A stretch of 64,000 nt of DNA from Pseudomonas sp. MYb118 (GTDB lineage Bacteria; Pseudomonadota; Gammaproteobacteria; Pseudomonadales; Pseudomonadaceae), in the NCBI RefSeq assembly GCF_040947875.1, contig NZ_JBFRXN010000004.1:186001-250000 (forward strand), read 5' to 3'. Numbering within the stretch: the first letter of the stretch is position 1; every line of letters starts with the position of its first letter. The position numbers and the translations under genes are program-made. Below the pieces are notes generated by a model. It saw only the letters and a list, made by a program, of their open reading frames with translations. It did no database searches and was not told where the DNA came from. Below are positions 63,384-64,000 of the stretch, piece after piece.

Positions 63384-64000
63384 GCAGGGTTCTCCCTTCG
63401 GCCACGCGGCGGCGCAACAACAGCGACGGCCGGTAGCGTTCTTCGCCATAACTGGCTTGCAGGTATTCCAGCACCTTGAGGATGTGCGCCAGGCCAATGC
63501 TGTCCGCCCAGGCCAGCGGGCCCTGCGGGTAATTGACCCCGGCGCGCATGGCCAGGTCGATGTCGGCGGCCGAGGCCACGCCTTGCAGCAGGGCATCGGC
63601 GCCTTCGTTGGCGAGCATGGCCACGGTGCGCAACACGGCAAGCGCCGGGCTATCGCTGAGCTGGCTGACGCTGAACCCGGCCTGTTGCAGCAGGGCAACG
63701 CCCTGTTCAAGGGCGCTCGGCTCGATGTCGGCGGCGCAACTGATCGCCAGGCGGCTGGCCTTGGCGTAATCGCCGGCGAGGTCGAGCAGGATCAGGTTGC
63801 GCAGGCCGTCTTCGCGGCTGCGCTGGCAGGCCATGCGCCCGTCGCTCAGGGCCAGCACCGCATCGCCGACCCGCAGCAGGCCCTGGCCGTCGCGCTGGAT
63901 GATCTCGATACCGTGTTCGCGCAGGCGCGGGATCAAGCCGCCGGCAATGCCCAGATCACCTTCGACTGCGCAGGTGGTAACGCGCTGTTTGCTGTTGATC
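63376..64000 (-). CDS. paaH: 3-hydroxyadipyl-CoA dehydrogenase PaaH, C-terminal part
   Basis: The last 208 codons or so of a longer gene cut by the right edge. The open frame runs to base 64000 and includes VTTCAVEGDLGIAGGLIPRL and DLAMRAGVNYPQGPLAWAD, the helical C-terminal domain of the 3-hydroxyacyl-CoA dehydrogenase family (PaaH has two such domains). The NAD-binding N-terminus is missing. PaaH oxidises 3-hydroxyadipyl-CoA. In some Pseudomonas papers it is called PaaC. Confidence 0.88.
   Translation of the reverse strand, partial: INSKQRVTTCAVEGDLGIAGGLIPRLREHGIEIIQRDGQGLLRVGDAVLALSDGRMACQRSREDGLRNLILLDLAGDYAKASRLAISCAADIEPSALEQGVALLQQAGFSVSQLSDSPALAVLRTVAMLANEGADALLQGVASAADIDLAMRAGVNYPQGPLAWADSIGLAHILKVLEYLQASYGEERYRPSLLLRRRVAEGRTLHD

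Overview
The window is chromosomal DNA of a fluorescent pseudomonad, most likely the Pseudomonas fluorescens species complex. The evidence is high-GC coding sequence, a pyoverdine locus, a phenylacetate (paa) cluster, DUF3077 genes and dozens of Pseudomonas-type REP palindromes (core GTGGGAGCGAGCCTGCTCGCGAT and variants). I see no rRNA, tRNA, prophage, insertion sequence or CRISPR array.

Layout. (1) 1-2450: two tandem DUF3077 genes on the minus strand, each behind a small leader ORF that overlaps a conserved foldable RNA, embedded in REPs and copies of a dispersed repeat of about 270 bp. (2) 2453-25359: pyoverdine region. It holds the receptor fpvA, a one-module terminating NRPS, exporter pvdE, the periplasmic maturation genes pvdO, pvdN, pvdM and pvdP, the efflux system pvdRT-opmQ, an fpvI-like sigma factor and pvdA. 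Five promoters carry the PvdS iron-starvation box in the strict form TAAAT-N16-CGT (before pvdE, pvdM, pvdP, pvdR and pvdA). pvdP has an apparent one-base frameshift. The remaining NRPS genes, pvdS and fpvR lie outside. (3) 25859-33121: an MgtA/MgtB magnesium ATPase with a long leader, then a lone receiver protein, an EvgA/BvgA-type regulator and a BvgS-type hybrid kinase. (4) 33125-37504: aldo/keto reductase, hotdog thioesterase, pirin and a cyclic-nucleotide-gated MscS-like channel. (5) 37629-41521: a FecI/FecR/TonB-receptor cell-surface signalling unit. (6) 41735-47656: AhpD-like protein, EmrAB-type efflux pair, glycine-zipper envelope protein, and a PAS protein coupled to a diflavin reductase. 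(7) 48380-51830: polyamine-binding protein, class III aminotransferase and a LuxR-type regulator. (8) 51992-64000: paa genes on the minus strand: paaH (cut by the window edge), paaI, paaJ and paaK ending in a terminator; then paaABCDE, a DUF485 gene, an SSS-family permease and paaZ.

How the genes work together. PvdA supplies N5-hydroxyornithine, NRPSs (only the last module is here) build the peptide, PvdE exports the precursor to the periplasm, and PvdN, PvdM, PvdO and PvdP mature it. PvdRT-OpmQ pumps out or recycles pyoverdine, FpvA imports the ferric form, and FpvI probably drives fpvA. The paa block activates phenylacetate (PaaK), epoxidises it (PaaABCE), opens and oxidises the ring (PaaZ) and beta-oxidises the product (PaaJ, PaaH), with PaaI as a salvage thioesterase and an SSS permease for uptake.

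The most unusual signals are the duplicated leader-ORF/RNA/DUF3077 unit, the very regular REP-pair arrays around pvdE and fpvA, the leader of mgtA with a possible leader peptide, the pvdP frameshift, and the PAS/diflavin-reductase pair. Functions rest on motif recognition and gene context, not on database searches.
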